Shown here: positions 55,302-64,000 of the stretch, piece after piece
How the letters are laid out: every line of letters begins with the position of its first letter
Numbering within the stretch: the first letter of the stretch is position 1
Origin: Asterionellopsis glacialis
Lineage: Eukaryota > Bacillariophyta > Plagiogrammaphyceae > Rhaphoneidales > Asterionellopsidaceae
NCBI GenBank assembly: GCA_014885115.2
Contig: WKLE02001395.1
Coordinates: forward strand, 1-64,000
Length of the DNA stretch: 64,000 nucleotides
Direction: 5' to 3'
Translations under genes and position numbers: made by a program
The notes under the pieces: generated by a model
Databases searched by the model: none
What the model saw: the letters and a program-made list of their open reading frames with translations, nothing else
What the model was told of the DNA's origin: nothing

Positions 55302-55905
55302 AAGGAAGCACTGATGAAAGTGAGACAATATAAATATGGATGGATCAATCAATCCTCTTAAGCTTGTTAAGTGGATGGAAAAAGGAAACGAAATAATCAA
55401 AACAAAACGAAAACTGTTGGTCTTATCACAAATGATAAGAACAAATTGTTAAAATAATTATAGTATTTTAGAGCACATGGCTACAAAAACTCAAACATTT
55501 CCGTCCACGACCCTGTCGTCTTCAAAAACTCACACTTTAAGAAAAAAAACAAGCGATTTTGTTGCACTTTGACTGTTCTTTTTTACTTTAATATCTGGTA
55601 AACATCTTTAATCCGTGGAATATTCCACTTTGACTTTGGTGATTAAAGGTAAAGCAGGGAGAGAAAATGTTTACCAGACTCATTTGTTGCACACTGAGCG
55701 AAAGCTGACAATACAACCATCAATTCATTGGTATTCGGAAGGCTAATAAAATTACCTTTTTTTAAAATTGATAGACTTTCTCTCCATCAAGTCAAAAAGC
55801 ACCAGACAAATTCTTAACGCGTCTCCGTTGTACAGTATTGGTAGAGCAGTTTGCACATCTCTAGAAATAAAATCGTTATAATGATATCAAGTTGCATATT
55901 TTATA
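55302..55905. other. Convergent intergenic region
   Basis: Only 3' flanks of NDUFB7 and the following minus-strand gene are present. No gene or repeat is recognised. Confidence 0.5.
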
Positions 55906-57732
55906 TTATTCGGCCATAATTGCATCTAATATTTCACGCAAGGGGTGCATGATTGCGTTACCAAGTATTTGACTTGCTTTTGTAATTCTTCGTCGTCGTT
56001 TCCATGCAATGTACAATCCTAAAATTGTGAAAGCTATACGACTACGATTCACCCACATGCCCATTATTTCTTGTTCTTGTTCCTGATTTTGTAAACTGTC
56101 ATTTGCAATAGTATTACTTAAACCTCCTTCTTGATGGAGGTGTTGCTGCTGCTGCTGTTTTAGCAGAAAAAGCGGTTTAATAACATTCACTCGAATCCAA
56201 TGTAATATCTTATTGACAATTTGTTTTTGCCAACCAGTATTAGTATTCCCGTTATCGTTTGTGTACAATTGCCAAGAAGACGATGTTAAACAAGACAATA
56301 TAGAATTCTTTTCATTTGTTCTTTGTGTCTGTTGTGCTTCAACGGTGTATCTGCTTGTGGTTGGATCAGAAGACAAAGGTAATGTTGTTCTTACTGCTTT
56401 TTCGTCTTTTTTCATGGCACTCTGATCATTGTCCAATATTAACAATGATTGTAACTGATGGCGACATTCCCCGAAAATAGTAGGTGTCGATGTTGTTGTT
56501 GGTGCTGTTGATTCCTGAATTTGTGATCCTTCCATTATTTCATCCATACAGGATAAAATGGTCGACACGGCTTCCTTATTTACGCATGTTGAGGTATGAA
56601 CTTGAACTGGAAACGATGTCCATTTCAATGATGTATTCACGTGATTGTCATCACCATCGTTGGTTATTGTTGTTATAGTTGGATCTGTACAAGATATAGC
56701 ACCATTGATGGTAGTGGCAGGAACAAGATACTTTTGGAATATTAGCTTTACGTGTTGCGAGTCTTTCGTATATGGTAATACCTTGGTAAATAAAAACCAA
56801 ATCAAATCATCATAACAATCATTGAAGTTGAGAATAGAAGTAATGTTCTTCTTGGAAGTAGTGACGTAAGTGTCGCCATCATTATCATTGCCCCTACTAC
56901 ATTTCTTTTTTGTCACCATTAATCCTCGATAAAATAATTCAGTTGCCATTTCGACAGCCACATGTCTATTACTCCTATTATTAATATCATTTGTGGTATT
57001 TTCATTTTCATTCAAACTAATTTGATACAGGAATTGAACCCAAGCAAGAGCTACTTGGAATGGCATTGGATTATAATTATCGTGGCAAGTTGTCGTAGAT
57101 ACATAAAAGTTCAAAAATGAATCAAGCATGGAAGAATAAGACGAAGGATTTTCTTTGGATAATGATTCTTGTTTGATGGGATCCTTTACTTGCAGCTTTT
57201 GTTGTTGTTGCATATTTTTCGTTGATTCGTAATAACTTTGTAACAGAATGATGGAAGCACGATTACCAAGATTTTTAATACTACAATTTGATTTTGAAGT
57301 TGTATTAGAAAAATCAACTGAGAAAGACGAACAAAGATCGTATTTCTTCTTTTCAGTAGACTCTGTATGATTCGTATGGTCTGCTAAATGAAGAGGTGTA
57401 TTCATAAGTTGAATGAATTGGTTTTTGGAATATTTTGGTTGTTGTTGTTGTTGTTGTTTCAATGATGATGATTCAATATTGTTTTTCGTCTCCATATTAC
57501 TAGTGTTGATTGTGTCCAAAATTTGGTTAGCAATTTTCATAGATTTAGGATACTTTCGTGTTATGAATGATTTTTCTGCATTTTTCATCATTCTTCCTAA
57601 ACTTGCAATATCGACGTTTGGAGTAGTTGCCGATGTGAACGTCTTCTTGGTGACAGTGGGGACAAGAATTTTTGTTCCGCCACGAGACGAAGAAGAAGTG
57701 TGTGTTTCTTTCATTATTGTAGACGAACTCAT
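55906..57732 (-). CDS. Unknown protein with C-terminal membrane segment
   Basis: The ATG at 57732 gives 608 residues. The N-terminal half holds helical repeats that look TPR-like (IASLGRMMKNAEKSFITRK, RASIILLQSYYES, FQVALAWVQFLYQ, AVEMATELFYRGLM), broken by Gln, Asn and Thr runs. Near the C-terminus a single hydrophobic stretch (RIAFTILGLYIAW) is followed by a basic KRRRRITK patch and about 25 further residues. That layout recalls tail-anchored peroxisome biogenesis factors (PEX26/APEM9), but I see no decisive motif, so this is only a suggestion. Poly-Gln and Thr tracts are encoded by CAA/CAG and ACA/ACT microsatellites. Confidence 0.6.
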   Translation of the reverse strand: MSSSTIMKETHTSSSSRGGTKILVPTVTKKTFTSATTPNVDIASLGRMMKNAEKSFITRKYPKSMKIANQILDTINTSNMETKNNIESSSLKQQQQQQPKYSKNQFIQLMNTPLHLADHTNHTESTEKKKYDLCSSFSVDFSNTTSKSNCSIKNLGNRASIILLQSYYESTKNMQQQQKLQVKDPIKQESLSKENPSSYSSMLDSFLNFYVSTTTCHDNYNPMPFQVALAWVQFLYQISLNENENTTNDINNRSNRHVAVEMATELFYRGLMVTKKKCSRGNDNDGDTYVTTSKKNITSILNFNDCYDDLIWFLFTKVLPYTKDSQHVKLIFQKYLVPATTINGAISCTDPTITTITNDGDDNHVNTSLKWTSFPVQVHTSTCVNKEAVSTILSCMDEIMEGSQIQESTAPTTTSTPTIFGECRHQLQSLLILDNDQSAMKKDEKAVRTTLPLSSDPTTSRYTVEAQQTQRTNEKNSILSCLTSSSWQLYTNDNGNTNTGWQKQIVNKILHWIRVNVIKPLFLLKQQQQQHLHQEGGLSNTIANDSLQNQEQEQEIMGMWVNRSRIAFTILGLYIAWKRRRRITKASQILGNAIMHPLREILDAIMAE

Positions 57733-58330
57733 TGATTTCAATCTCTAGTTTCATTTGTTTTTGAAATTATGTAATTCAATTCTATTTTATGGTGAATGGT
57801 TGCAACACTACGAGATAATCAAGACGTCGTCTTCTGGCACCATGGTGTCAATCAAGTTCTGAATGTTTCTTTTGTATTTGTTTTTGTGAGATTTCTTCCC
57901 AAGCCACTTCTCTGTGCTATATCTGAAACCGCTGTCAAGGTACACAGTAGGGAGTGAATATCTGTACAAGATGCACGAGGAAATCGCGCATGTGGAGTTA
58001 GTCAAAGAGCTTTGCTTTCGAGCAAGCTGACGAAGGACAGAACGGAAGGATGACACAGAGCAACAAAAACGAAATCTGAAAGTCGCCAATACACATGAAC
58101 GACAACACATCAGAAGCACCTCGAACACTGCAACACTTTTGAGAGACTGGAGGATTAGATTCTCACCAATCCTGTTGTGCTTGCATCTTTGAGAGGAGAA
58201 GGAGATAGCACTAGAGTCTAGCCAGGAATATCTCTTACTTAGGTTGTCAATCTGACGTCGCTCTAGTCCACGAAATTTGCAGACTAAGAAGTTTTATAGG
58301 TACTGGCCAGATAAAATAAATATCATTATC

Positions 58331-59562
58331 ATGTCCATGTCTGCAGCAGTATCTATGGTTGGCCGTCAGGTATCAACCATAGTACAACGACGCCTTGTTG
58401 TTTCTTCACCGCCAATGGTAGCAGCCACACAAGTAGGACAATTTGCGCGATTTCAATCTACTGATACTAAAAAGAAAAAGTCCGGTGGTAAAAATAAGAA
58501 GAAACCGGAAGAAGAAATGTCATGGTACGAAAAAAAGAAAGCATTGAAACAACAGCGTACACAACGTTATGAATATAAAATGAATCGTCAAGAAAATTTG
58601 AAAACACGCCAATCGTCACAAGCTAATCGTGGTATGAAATCAAAAGAATTTAATGAATGGTTCAATAAACGTCGTATCTATCAAGAAATTATGGATCGGA
58701 AGGCACGACAAGCTGGGAAGGAATGGACGTTGCGTGTAGGCGTTGTATTAGAACGCTTGCCTGTTGTTACACCTGATATGCCACAATGGGAAGAGGACTA
58801 TTTAGATTTACGTCAATTATTAGATACCTATGGTAAACAATACCCGAAAGAACTTGGTATGGACCATTATCCTGAACCAGGTGAATGTTTGACAAGGAAA
58901 GAATTGATGGGTACGTTTTTTTTTTATGTAATTCATGTAGCTTTGTTATGAATAGCAAAGCGTACATACTAGCACTTTGTGCACGCATATCTTTTTGCAA
59001 TAAAGGATTTTTTTACACTCACCTTTTCACTTTCATTGTCTCCATACTCTTTCTCTTATTTGCATACCATTCCATGATACACACAGAAATGCTCCCTGAA
59101 GGATTTACACCTGCGTCGCGTATTACCGAAGCAGATAAATCAGGCAATGTCCGGACATTGGATCGCCGATTGAATACGCGTGTTTATTTAGCTGTGAATC
59201 AAAAGTATCAGGATAAAACTCGTTGGACATTACCCACAGTGACATTGGAAAATGATGAAACATTGTTACAGGCTGCACAACGTGCTGTAAAACAAGTCGC
59301 AGGTGATGAATTAGAATTATGGTGTCCATCCAATTGTCCCATGGCAGTGGATATGTATGTTCCACCTAATCCACCGAAGGATAGCAACATCTTCGGGAAT
59401 AAAACATTTTATATGAGAGTCCAATACGATGAAGGACAGGTAGATGAATCAAAACAAAACATGTATCAAGATTATGCATGGTTAGATCGTTCTGAAATTG
59501 TTGAACGTGTTTTATCTGAGCGTGGTGAAAACACATCGAAATTTTATCATTACTTACTCTAA
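58331..59562 (+). CDS. MRPL46: Mitochondrial ribosomal protein L46 (mL46), 2 exons
   Basis: Exons 58331-58910 and 59087-59562 join in phase 1 (TRKELM-EMLPEGF) through a 176-bp intron and give 351 residues. The ATG at 58331 is preferred because it starts a good mitochondrial presequence (MSMSAAVSMVGRQVSTIVQR). A Lys-rich linker and a helix-rich region (EKKKALKQQRTQRYEYKMNR) precede the L46 N-terminal domain (WTLRVGVVLERLPVVTPDMP). The NUDIX-like fold follows, with TRWTLPTVTLENDETLLQAA and QRAVKQVAGDELELW. The C-terminus ends KFYHYLL. mL46 is a structural subunit of the large mitoribosomal particle. Confidence 0.85.
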
Positions 59563-60003
59563 AACAAAAGGAATAACCAGAACCACTTCAATAAGTTCTG
59601 CCACGCACGGTAGTACAGAAAGGGATCTTCATTCTCTTGGTATTTTTTGGAGACAGCCAGTTTAGTCTTGCACACCTGGGAAGACAATGATTGGGAGAAA
59701 CATCCAAAAAAATCAGTAGCACACATGGTGCTAAATACAAGACATAAAATAACAATACTGTTATGTATAGAAAGTAAACCTTTTTTATTTCCTTTTGTTC
59801 ATGTCCGACTGCTCTGGAGTATTGAACAGTCGGTGCGCTAGTCCCTCGGTGGAGGGATAGTCAGTGTGCAACAAGACTTTAAAAATTGCAATTCAAGAAA
59901 AACAGGGAGACAGTGGACGAGCCTGACAAAAAAAGGTTGCTTGTCTAATATTGTGATAAAAGAGATTCAAAAATACGTTTTGCTTTTAAAAAGTTTGAAA
60001 GAT
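59563..60003. other. Convergent intergenic region with two adjacent hairpins
   Basis: ccgactg (59805-59811) pairs with cagtcgg (59827-59833), and ctagtccctc (59838-59847) pairs with gagggatag (59852-59860). The rest is AT-rich with no gene. Confidence 0.5.
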
Positions 60004-61896
60004 TTAAATATTCTTTGGCAATGCTCCTATTTGCAGAAAGAAGAATATCAGAACAAGCAACATTCCAAAACAACCAACAAGAGTATAGACTACAAACCGT
60101 CGAAATGCATTCTCATCTGTTTCCAAATGATTTGTTAAATTCATTCCCATGAATGATCCAACCAGGGAGGCGGATGCCACACAAAGTGATAACAAACTAA
60201 CCAATGTGTTCACATATAGCAATCGATTACGGATAGAGTCAAGCTTTTGATTGACCAGTTCATCTGTTGTAGAGATAACACCCTTGAGTAACTCAAGTGC
60301 ATTGACACTACTTAGTCCCTGTTGAAGATATGCCTCTAAAATCAATTCTGGTTCATCTGATTCTTCGTGAAGAACTTCTGCGGAGACTGGTTGGATAAAC
60401 CGTTCTGGATGTGTAATTAGACGAGAAAGATTCATCAATGCTAAATCTTCATCTTCATCCAATACAAGGTTCATGGCCCGCACAAATCCTTGAACACGGG
60501 ATACCATTTCACCCACAGCATTCTTTAACCGTCGCAAGGTATCTTGAGCCCCATCACCCTCAATAGAGGATCGTTGAGAATCTAACATGTTGTCAATGAT
60601 TTCATATGCATGATCACGTAGATCATTCACATCACCGGACAGCAAGGAAACAACTGCCTGTAATACTGCATCCACGCATTGAAGTTCAAATGGTAAATCA
60701 ATCCATTTCTGATCATTTAATTCATCGAACTCATCAAATTCATCCTCAGAGTTACTACTCCCGAATAACAAAGCACCCTCATCTTCCTCACTGTCAGATG
60801 GCGCGTCGTCTATCGCCGTGTCGTAATTAGACGTTATATCTCCACTGTGGCTTCCAGTGCTAATATCACTTGTATTAGTACCATCCTTCGACTTTCTTTT
60901 CAATAAATCAAACTTTACTTTTTTCCCACTACTTGATGGCATTGAGGACGATACAAGTGGTTCACACTTGGTGCTGTTCTGACCTTCGTCTTCACTCGCT
61001 ACTTCGGGTGTAATTAGGTCTAAGACATCACTACCTCTGTCGCTGCTTTTCTTTAATCGATCTATAACTTTTTGAGGGAACTTTCCAATTCCGTGATGAG
61101 CATCAGAATCCCGTTGCTTTTGTTGTTGTGCTTGTTGAAGTGACTTTGGAAGGTCTTCAGGATCACTACAAGAAGATAAAGTGGGACCAAAGAGTTCATT
61201 GCATAATTCTGTTTGTCCTCCTCTAACTCGTTTTTCAAGATCAATCAGGATTGAGTCGGCTCCATCCGGGACAAAGACTAAAAGTCGATCACGAAGAACG
61301 ATTGCACGAAGAGGATCAAAGTTCAGTAACATCACATGACGACGTACAATTAATTCCGGCTCATTGGATGATGAAAATGGAGTCACAAGCCGCCGCATAT
61401 CCCGGGGGTGTAAGTAACCACCCAACCGTTCTCTATAGGTTACCTCATCCTTGGCGAGGTTTATTAGCGGATCGCCCGCACGAAAAGTAGCACGGACATC
61501 GCCGTTTCCAATGCTGTCGCTGTTTCGTGACAAATAGCGATCAGGTTCGTTGTTCGATATGCTGCCTGAGCGTTGCCTTCCAGAAAAAAATCCTGCTGCA
61601 TCCTTTAATGTGGAGTGTCTTGCTGTGATCGCTTGTAAGACGTAATTGTACAAATCACGAAGGGTCATTGTTTTGTATTCCCTAGTACCATCTTTTTTTA
61701 GTTCCAAGATAAGTAGCTCTTTTAATCTTTCCTCTAAAGCAGATTTTATTGATTGAGTGTGCTCACCGAACCTCGCAGTATTCGATGACATTCCAAGGTC
61801 GAATCGACCAAAGGAACGATCCAACATGGGTTTACGCAGGAAGGATTCCCTTGTTCGGCCTCGATTGAAACGGTCGGAAGCTCTTAAAAGATCCAT
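60004..61896 (-). CDS. CorA/MRS2-type magnesium transporter
   Basis: A single exon of 630 residues. The signature GMN motif is present in LVGSFMGMNLTNH near the C-terminus, preceded by one membrane helix (LLYVNTLVSLLSLCVASASL) and followed by a second (VVYTLVGCFGMLLVLIFFFL). The stalk helix before it contains ELVNQKLDSIRNRLL, as in the family. The N-terminal domain has LLNFDPLRAIVLRDRLLVFV, typical of the MRS2/ALR side. A long acidic, Ser-rich insert (residues about 260-420) sits in the cytosolic or matrix domain and makes the protein longer than usual. The first 60 residues are Arg-rich. The protein is expected to form a pentameric Mg2+ channel; the membrane is uncertain. Confidence 0.9.
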   Translation of the reverse strand: MDLLRASDRFNRGRTRESFLRKPMLDRSFGRFDLGMSSNTARFGEHTQSIKSALEERLKELLILELKKDGTREYKTMTLRDLYNYVLQAITARHSTLKDAAGFFSGRQRSGSISNNEPDRYLSRNSDSIGNGDVRATFRAGDPLINLAKDEVTYRERLGGYLHPRDMRRLVTPFSSSNEPELIVRRHVMLLNFDPLRAIVLRDRLLVFVPDGADSILIDLEKRVRGGQTELCNELFGPTLSSCSDPEDLPKSLQQAQQQKQRDSDAHHGIGKFPQKVIDRLKKSSDRGSDVLDLITPEVASEDEGQNSTKCEPLVSSSMPSSSGKKVKFDLLKRKSKDGTNTSDISTGSHSGDITSNYDTAIDDAPSDSEEDEGALLFGSSNSEDEFDEFDELNDQKWIDLPFELQCVDAVLQAVVSLLSGDVNDLRDHAYEIIDNMLDSQRSSIEGDGAQDTLRRLKNAVGEMVSRVQGFVRAMNLVLDEDEDLALMNLSRLITHPERFIQPVSAEVLHEESDEPELILEAYLQQGLSSVNALELLKGVISTTDELVNQKLDSIRNRLLYVNTLVSLLSLCVASASLVGSFMGMNLTNHLETDENAFRRFVVYTLVGCFGMLLVLIFFFLQIGALPKNI

Positions 61897-62196
61897 TTGA
61901 TGTTGTTAATCTAAACGTACGGTGTGTGTGAAATTAATATTTACTAGTCCCTCCAAAAAAATGAAGAACCTCGATACGAAGCTAGAAATCTGGTTGCAAC
62001 GGGATATCAGAAGATGATGATGATGATGATGATAGTCTCTCAAGAAAGAGGACCCTCTCTCTCGAGAATATTATTAATAATAGCTGTGCCAAATCATAAG
62101 CGAGGCATATCCGGGCTTTTTTGAAAATGGGAACCTCTAGGACTAATTACTACCAGTAATAGAACAAGGGGTAACGAAACTCAAATCACTGTACTA

Positions 62197-62262
62197 ACTA
62201 ACTCTGTTCTAAACCTTATTGGGTTATAAGCCTATGCTATTTTCTAAGTTCTCGTTTCTGTA
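62197..62262 (+). repeat. Dispersed repeat, copy 2 (first copy at 4912)
   Basis: The core ctaaaccttattgggttat is identical to copy 1. The flanks match with short indels. No terminal inverted repeats or coding sequence are evident. Confidence 0.7.
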
Positions 62263-62264
62263 CC

Positions 62265-62460
62265 TGTACGTGGTACAGGTACAGGTTGCACGGTACGAGG
62301 GATACCGTTACCACTTACCTGGTACCAGGTACATTCACAGGGACATTTCTTAGTAAAACATTTTACGTACCAGGTACTGTACTATGTACCAGTACAGTTA
62401 GACCAACTTTGTCGTCAGTCAATATTATTATCATCCTCGTACGGTACTTACCTGGTACTC
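62265..62460. repeat. ccaggtac-rich patch with a 14-bp palindrome
   Basis: Words ggtaccagg, ccaggtac, gtacctg and cggtac recur about a dozen times on both strands. ACCTGGTACCAGGT at 62317-62330 is a perfect palindrome. Confidence 0.65.
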
Positions 62461-62742
62461 TAGTAGTCCTTTAGAGAGAGGGCAAAGGTAATTGGAGGCA
62501 ATGTCATCACCGAACAGATTATGGCCAACATTATTGTACCACGTAACTGGCAGTCCTCTGTTTTAGAAAAAGGTATTCTGACATCTACCCAGTGTACCCA
62601 AGGTACGAACACAGACAGTACTAAAGCCCCTCCAGCTAGGTTGATTTTTTCAAAACGCGAACCGAATTCAGAGATTTTTTCGATCGGATTGCACCAAAAA
62701 ATAACGAACACGCATAAATTTGGGAGAGGAATCAGAAACATC

Positions 62743-64000
62743 ATGAAAGTTTGGCCAACAATAGCTGCAGATGTTGTGGCCTTTATCCCTGTCATGGTCC
62801 TCTGGAGCTTTTTTATCTTTGATTATGACAAGAACTTTCATGTTCGGGTCTGGAACAATGTGTTTTTGCCATGGGAAGAACATAAATACGTTGCCGAAGT
62901 TCTTCAAGACACCATGTCTGCCGTCCTCTTTGCATTCTGGACTTTTACGATGTTTGTAACGTCCTACATTGTCTATTATCATCTTGTAGTTGCTCATCAT
63001 CCCAAGTTCTATGCGTCTAGGATGAACAGGATTGCTCTGGTTGGTCATATTATTGGTGGCAAAGTGGCGAACCTTGGAAGCTTTGTGGGTTTTATCACAA
63101 ATTCGATTACTCTCATTAAAATATCGTCAATCTTTGGCATTTTGCTCCACTTTCCTTCCTCTTTGTGGCAAGCACGCAACGTTTACGGCTGTCGTGAGAC
63201 AATGCAACCGTTATATTATTTCTTCATCTACATGACATTCTTCAAGTACACTGACGTTTGGTTTGATAGAGGAAGTCCTGCTTCTGTCATGGCAATGGGC
63301 TTTGCTCTTAATATCTTTGCTCTCGTGCGCTTAAACCATTTATTTCTTTTATCTCTAAATACCAATGTCATTCAGGCCTATGATAGAGCTGTTATGTTTG
63401 CAGGAATCACAAGTTTGCCCGTATGTCTTGGTCCGACTGGATGTATTCAGCTCATTCCATCTGTGTTTTTGTGGAACTTGCTCATTGAAGCATGGATGCC
63501 TGACTTGCGCGAGCTTTTGCAAATCGAACGTTCGTACAATGACGTGTTCCAGAATACATTCAATGGAAGGCCTGTCAACTTTGCCCAGGAGTTGAGGAAA
63601 TACAAGAAACTGTACAAGGGAGATGATAGAGAGGCTGTTGCCCGGTGCGCCTTTCATATCATGGCTGGTGAGAGAGACTACATAAATTTAGAAGACTTGG
63701 TTGAGCTTTATGATGGTTGGGGTCTTCCATGGAGTGATATGATTGCAATGGAACTATTCGGGGATGTTGATAAAAACAACGATGGTGTTATCGATTACGA
63801 GGACTTTAAGGACGAGATGTGGTTTGTTTGGGAAAGAATTTATAATGTTGGAGAATGTGACGTTGGAAAAGACGGCAAGCACGAAGTGAACCTACACTCT
63901 GATCCTCGATTCAATCGTAGGTCCACAGCTCGTTCTAGTAACGTGTTCTACCAGGCCGAAAAGTACCACAAGCCAAAGAGACCAAGCGTCTTTGGATCGG
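62743..64000 (+). CDS. Multi-pass membrane protein with an EF-hand (partial, 3' end outside window)
   Basis: From ATG at 62743 the frame stays open to the window edge (419 codons). Several hydrophobic helices occupy the first 270 residues, for example DVVAFIPVMVLWSFFIF, AVLFAFWTFTMFVTSYIVYY and IQLIPSVFLWNLLIEAW. After about residue 275 the chain is soluble. One clear EF-hand loop, DVDKNNDGVIDYEDF, lies near residue 342, and the preceding INLEDLVELYDGWGL looks like a degenerate partner hand. A Ca2+-regulated membrane protein is likely. I recognise no channel signature, so the transport role is open. The first exon may lie further upstream, since the frame is also open before the ATG. Confidence 0.72.
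   Translation, partial: MKVWPTIAADVVAFIPVMVLWSFFIFDYDKNFHVRVWNNVFLPWEEHKYVAEVLQDTMSAVLFAFWTFTMFVTSYIVYYHLVVAHHPKFYASRMNRIALVGHIIGGKVANLGSFVGFITNSITLIKISSIFGILLHFPSSLWQARNVYGCRETMQPLYYFFIYMTFFKYTDVWFDRGSPASVMAMGFALNIFALVRLNHLFLLSLNTNVIQAYDRAVMFAGITSLPVCLGPTGCIQLIPSVFLWNLLIEAWMPDLRELLQIERSYNDVFQNTFNGRPVNFAQELRKYKKLYKGDDREAVARCAFHIMAGERDYINLEDLVELYDGWGLPWSDMIAMELFGDVDKNNDGVIDYEDFKDEMWFVWERIYNVGECDVGKDGKHEVNLHSDPRFNRRSTARSSNVFYQAEKYHKPKRPSVFGS

Larger units (their letters stand above)
61897..62742. other. Divergent intergenic region with repeats
   Basis: The region holds the promoters of the magnesium transporter and the EF-hand gene, a GAT microsatellite (62014-62034), repeat copy 2 at 62197-62262 and a ccaggtac-rich patch. 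No gene is recognised. Confidence 0.5.

Noticed and set aside
62460..63048. Minus-strand open frames opposite the EF-hand gene
   Set aside because: The plus strand carries a continuous membrane-protein frame with an EF-hand, so these are antisense shadows.

Overview
This is a nuclear eukaryotic sequence, AT-rich, with short GT-AG introns (about 90 to 330 bp), genes on both strands and no operons. Gene content points to a diatom or close stramenopile: large PPR proteins of the diatom type (repeats ending in patterns like MYEAG-x-x-A-x-PN), a PPR protein whose signal peptide ends in an SAF motif like the diatom plastid-targeting site, a broken theta-class carbonic anhydrase (LCIB family), two proteins of families I remember only from diatom genomes, and degenerate transposons of kinds common there. 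I cannot name the species. There are two assembly gaps (11895-11922 and 37258-37388).

Layout. 1-4.4 kb: a broken theta-CA gene and a four-exon PPR gene. 4.4-13.3 kb: a gene-poor mobile-element zone, with nested terminal-inverted-repeat elements around a long hairpin, a further TIR element, and a PiggyBac-like transposase remnant split by a 5'-truncated LINE fragment that still shows its target-site duplication. 13.6-15.2 kb: a tandem duplication carrying a G-box/bZIP composite site, followed by a two-exon gene. 15.4-16.4 kb: a SET-domain (Rubisco LSMT-like) pseudogene. 16.8-29.4 kb: a dense housekeeping block with PGAM5, an intron-containing tRNA-Tyr, a DDX51/Dbp6-type helicase, an unknown membrane protein, a methyltransferase-like protein, V-ATPase subunit D, QueH and an HMG-box protein. 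29.4-42 kb: a second mobile-element zone with a hairpin, a DIRS-like tyrosine-recombinase retroelement remnant, a small O-methyltransferase gene with a duplicated upstream segment, a 46-bp tandem array and a decayed zinc-ribbon/DDE transposase. 42.7-44.4 kb: a beta-propeller protein. 44.6-48.2 kb: a broken secreted Cys-rich/Pro-Thr-rich gene and a broken Tc1/mariner-like transposase. 49.4-64 kb: a second gene-rich block with a diatom-type protein, a 976-residue PPR protein, NDUFB7, an unknown tail-anchored-like protein, mitochondrial L46, a CorA/MRS2 magnesium transporter and the start of an EF-hand membrane protein that leaves the window.

The genes do not form one pathway. There is a loose organelle theme: PGAM5, NDUFB7, mitoribosomal L46, two PPR proteins and one plastid-type presequence. 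QueH and the tRNA-Tyr(GUA) are linked in principle, because GUN tRNAs carry queuosine. I found no convincing single undescribed system. The most interesting items are QueH in a nuclear genome, the nested element history at 6.6-8.0 kb, the datable LINE insertion at 12.0-13.0 kb, the broken theta-CA, and a secreted-protein gene with three in-frame stops inside a conserved-looking frame.
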